Made by a program: the position numbers and the translations under genes
NCBI GenBank assembly: GCA_021648185.1
Contig: JAKITH010000090.1
Span: 1-5,319, forward strand
Source of the DNA: Thiomicrorhabdus sp.
GTDB taxonomy: Bacteria > Pseudomonadota > Gammaproteobacteria > Thiomicrospirales > Thiomicrospiraceae
Direction of reading: 5' to 3'
DNA: 5,319 nt
In this document: positions 4,720-5,319 of the stretch, piece by piece
How the letters are laid out: each line of letters starts with the position of its first letter
Position numbering within the stretch: the first letter of the stretch is position 1
Notes under the pieces: model-generated
Database searches by the model: none
Seen by the model: only the letters and a program-made list of their open reading frames with translations
What the model was told of the DNA's origin: nothing

Positions 4720-5151
4720 ATGTCCATAAATAAAACATTTACTATTGGCCAACTGGCAAGCCAGGCCAATAGCAAAGTCGAAACGATTCGCTATTATGAG
4801 AAATCCGGGATCATGCCATCTCCGCCACGAACTGAAGGAGGGCACCGAGTTTATCAGCTTGAACATGTAAAAAGACTGAGTTTTATCCGCCGTTGCAGAG
4901 GACTGGGTTTCAGTATCCAACAAATTCACGAATTACTTCGTTTCATTGATGAGCCTGACCATTATTGTGGGGAAGTTAAAGCGATTGCCATGCTCCAGGC
5001 CAGAGAGGTGCAGCGTAAAATTAACGACTTGAAAAAACTTCTGGCAGCACTCCATCAAATGGTAGCAGAGTGTAAAAGAGATGATTACAGCATCGAAAAC
5101 TGTCCAATTATAGATGCACTGTATGATCATGAGAGTTCTATTTCAAATTAA
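4720..5151 (+). CDS. merR: MerR-family thiol-metal-responsive regulator
   Basis: It activates the divergent operon on metal binding by twisting the 19-base spacer, and probably represses its own gene. The N-terminus has the winged helix-turn-helix FTIGQLASQANSKVETIRYY followed by EKSGIMPSPPRTEGGHRVY, then a coiled dimer helix of about residues 84-118. Cysteines C83, C118 and C128 (HYCGEV, AECKR, ENCPIIDAL) correspond to C82, C117 and C126 of Tn501 MerR. The last two are 10 rather than 9 residues apart, and Pb/Cd-type members also carry three such Cys. I chose ATG 4720 (143 residues) because the in-frame ATG at 4675 would put the divergent promoter inside the coding region. AGAGG at 4705-4709 may be its ribosome site. 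The metal could be Hg, Pb, Cd or Zn; the MerT/MerP neighbours favour Hg. Confidence 0.92.
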   Translation: MSINKTFTIGQLASQANSKVETIRYYEKSGIMPSPPRTEGGHRVYQLEHVKRLSFIRRCRGLGFSIQQIHELLRFIDEPDHYCGEVKAIAMLQAREVQRKINDLKKLLAALHQMVAECKRDDYSIENCPIIDALYDHESSISN

Positions 5152-5217
5152 TAAATATTTGGGTTGATGTACTGGAATCCTACCGTACGCGTTATATTAA
5201 CCTAGCGTCCAAATACC

Positions 5218-5319
5218 CTATGCAGCGTACTGAATTGCTGGATGTAAAAAGTAGCTCTTAACCCGAGCCGGAAGGGCTTGTAGTTTTCTCATGATACCGA
5301 GGACCTTTCTTTCAAGTTG
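5218..5319 (-). CDS. C-terminal end of a leftward gene (partial)
   Basis: A minus-strand frame enters from the right edge and ends at TAG 5220-5218. The visible 33 residues read QLERKVLGIMRKLQALPARV and then KSYFLHPAIQYAA. It is basic and helical in composition and could be the tail of a transposase, but I do not recognise a family signature. It converges with merR; 66 bases separate the two stops. An internal ATG is present, but openness to the window edge favours a longer gene. Confidence 0.45.
   Translation of the reverse strand, partial: QLERKVLGIMRKLQALPARVKSYFLHPAIQYAA

Noticed and set aside
5152..5217. Terminator or insertion-sequence end between merR and the right-edge gene
   Set aside because: No stem with T-run and no paired terminal repeat could be found in this short stretch.

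Overview
The window looks like accessory DNA from a low-to-moderate GC, probably marine or aquatic gammaproteobacterium (Shewanella/Vibrio/Alteromonas-like). This is inferred from the integron recombination sites ending in GTTATGC, the cassette-type toxin-antitoxin genes and the MerR-GDCCVxC-MerT-MerP gene set. No sequence search could be run, so the host is a guess.

Left two thirds (about 1-3500): a stretch of integron gene cassettes. The boundaries were found by pairing each cassette's first bases (R', GTTRRRY-like) with the inverse core (R'') after its gene. Cassette 1 (about 205-1791) is a complete clade-3-like monofunctional haem catalase: it begins after G204 in GTTAGCTGC and its attC starts with GCAGCTAAC at 1715. 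Cassette 2 (about 1792-2427) is a BrnT/BrnA toxin-antitoxin pair whose toxin carries a +1 frameshift in a T6 run. It starts GGTATGTGC and its attC starts GCACATAAC. Cassette 3 (about 2428-3271) is HicA/HicB, starting GTTATGCGT with attC start ACGCATAAC. Cassette 4 starts at 3272, encodes a 34-residue lysine-rich protein and has no recognisable closing attC. A further attC (about 117-210) ends an older cassette at the left edge; a leftward gene may begin at position 28.

Middle (about 3445-3703): no intact gene. An open frame may be a remnant of a larger protein.

Right third (3704-5151): a metal-responsive unit. A MerR-family regulator reads rightward. A leftward operon, GDCCVxC-family cysteine-rich protein then MerT-like membrane protein then MerP-like periplasmic protein, reads away from it. 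Between them is a MerR-type promoter (TTGAAC, 19-bp spacer, TATAAT) with a dyad in the spacer. No mercuric reductase lies in the window. The operator half-sites look more like the Pb/Cd/Zn branch than classical mer, so the inducing metal is open. At the right edge is the C-terminal end of a leftward gene that continues outside.

Together this is a stress-fitness island: peroxide detoxification, two stabilising toxin-antitoxin modules and a metal-handling operon, the first part built by integron capture.
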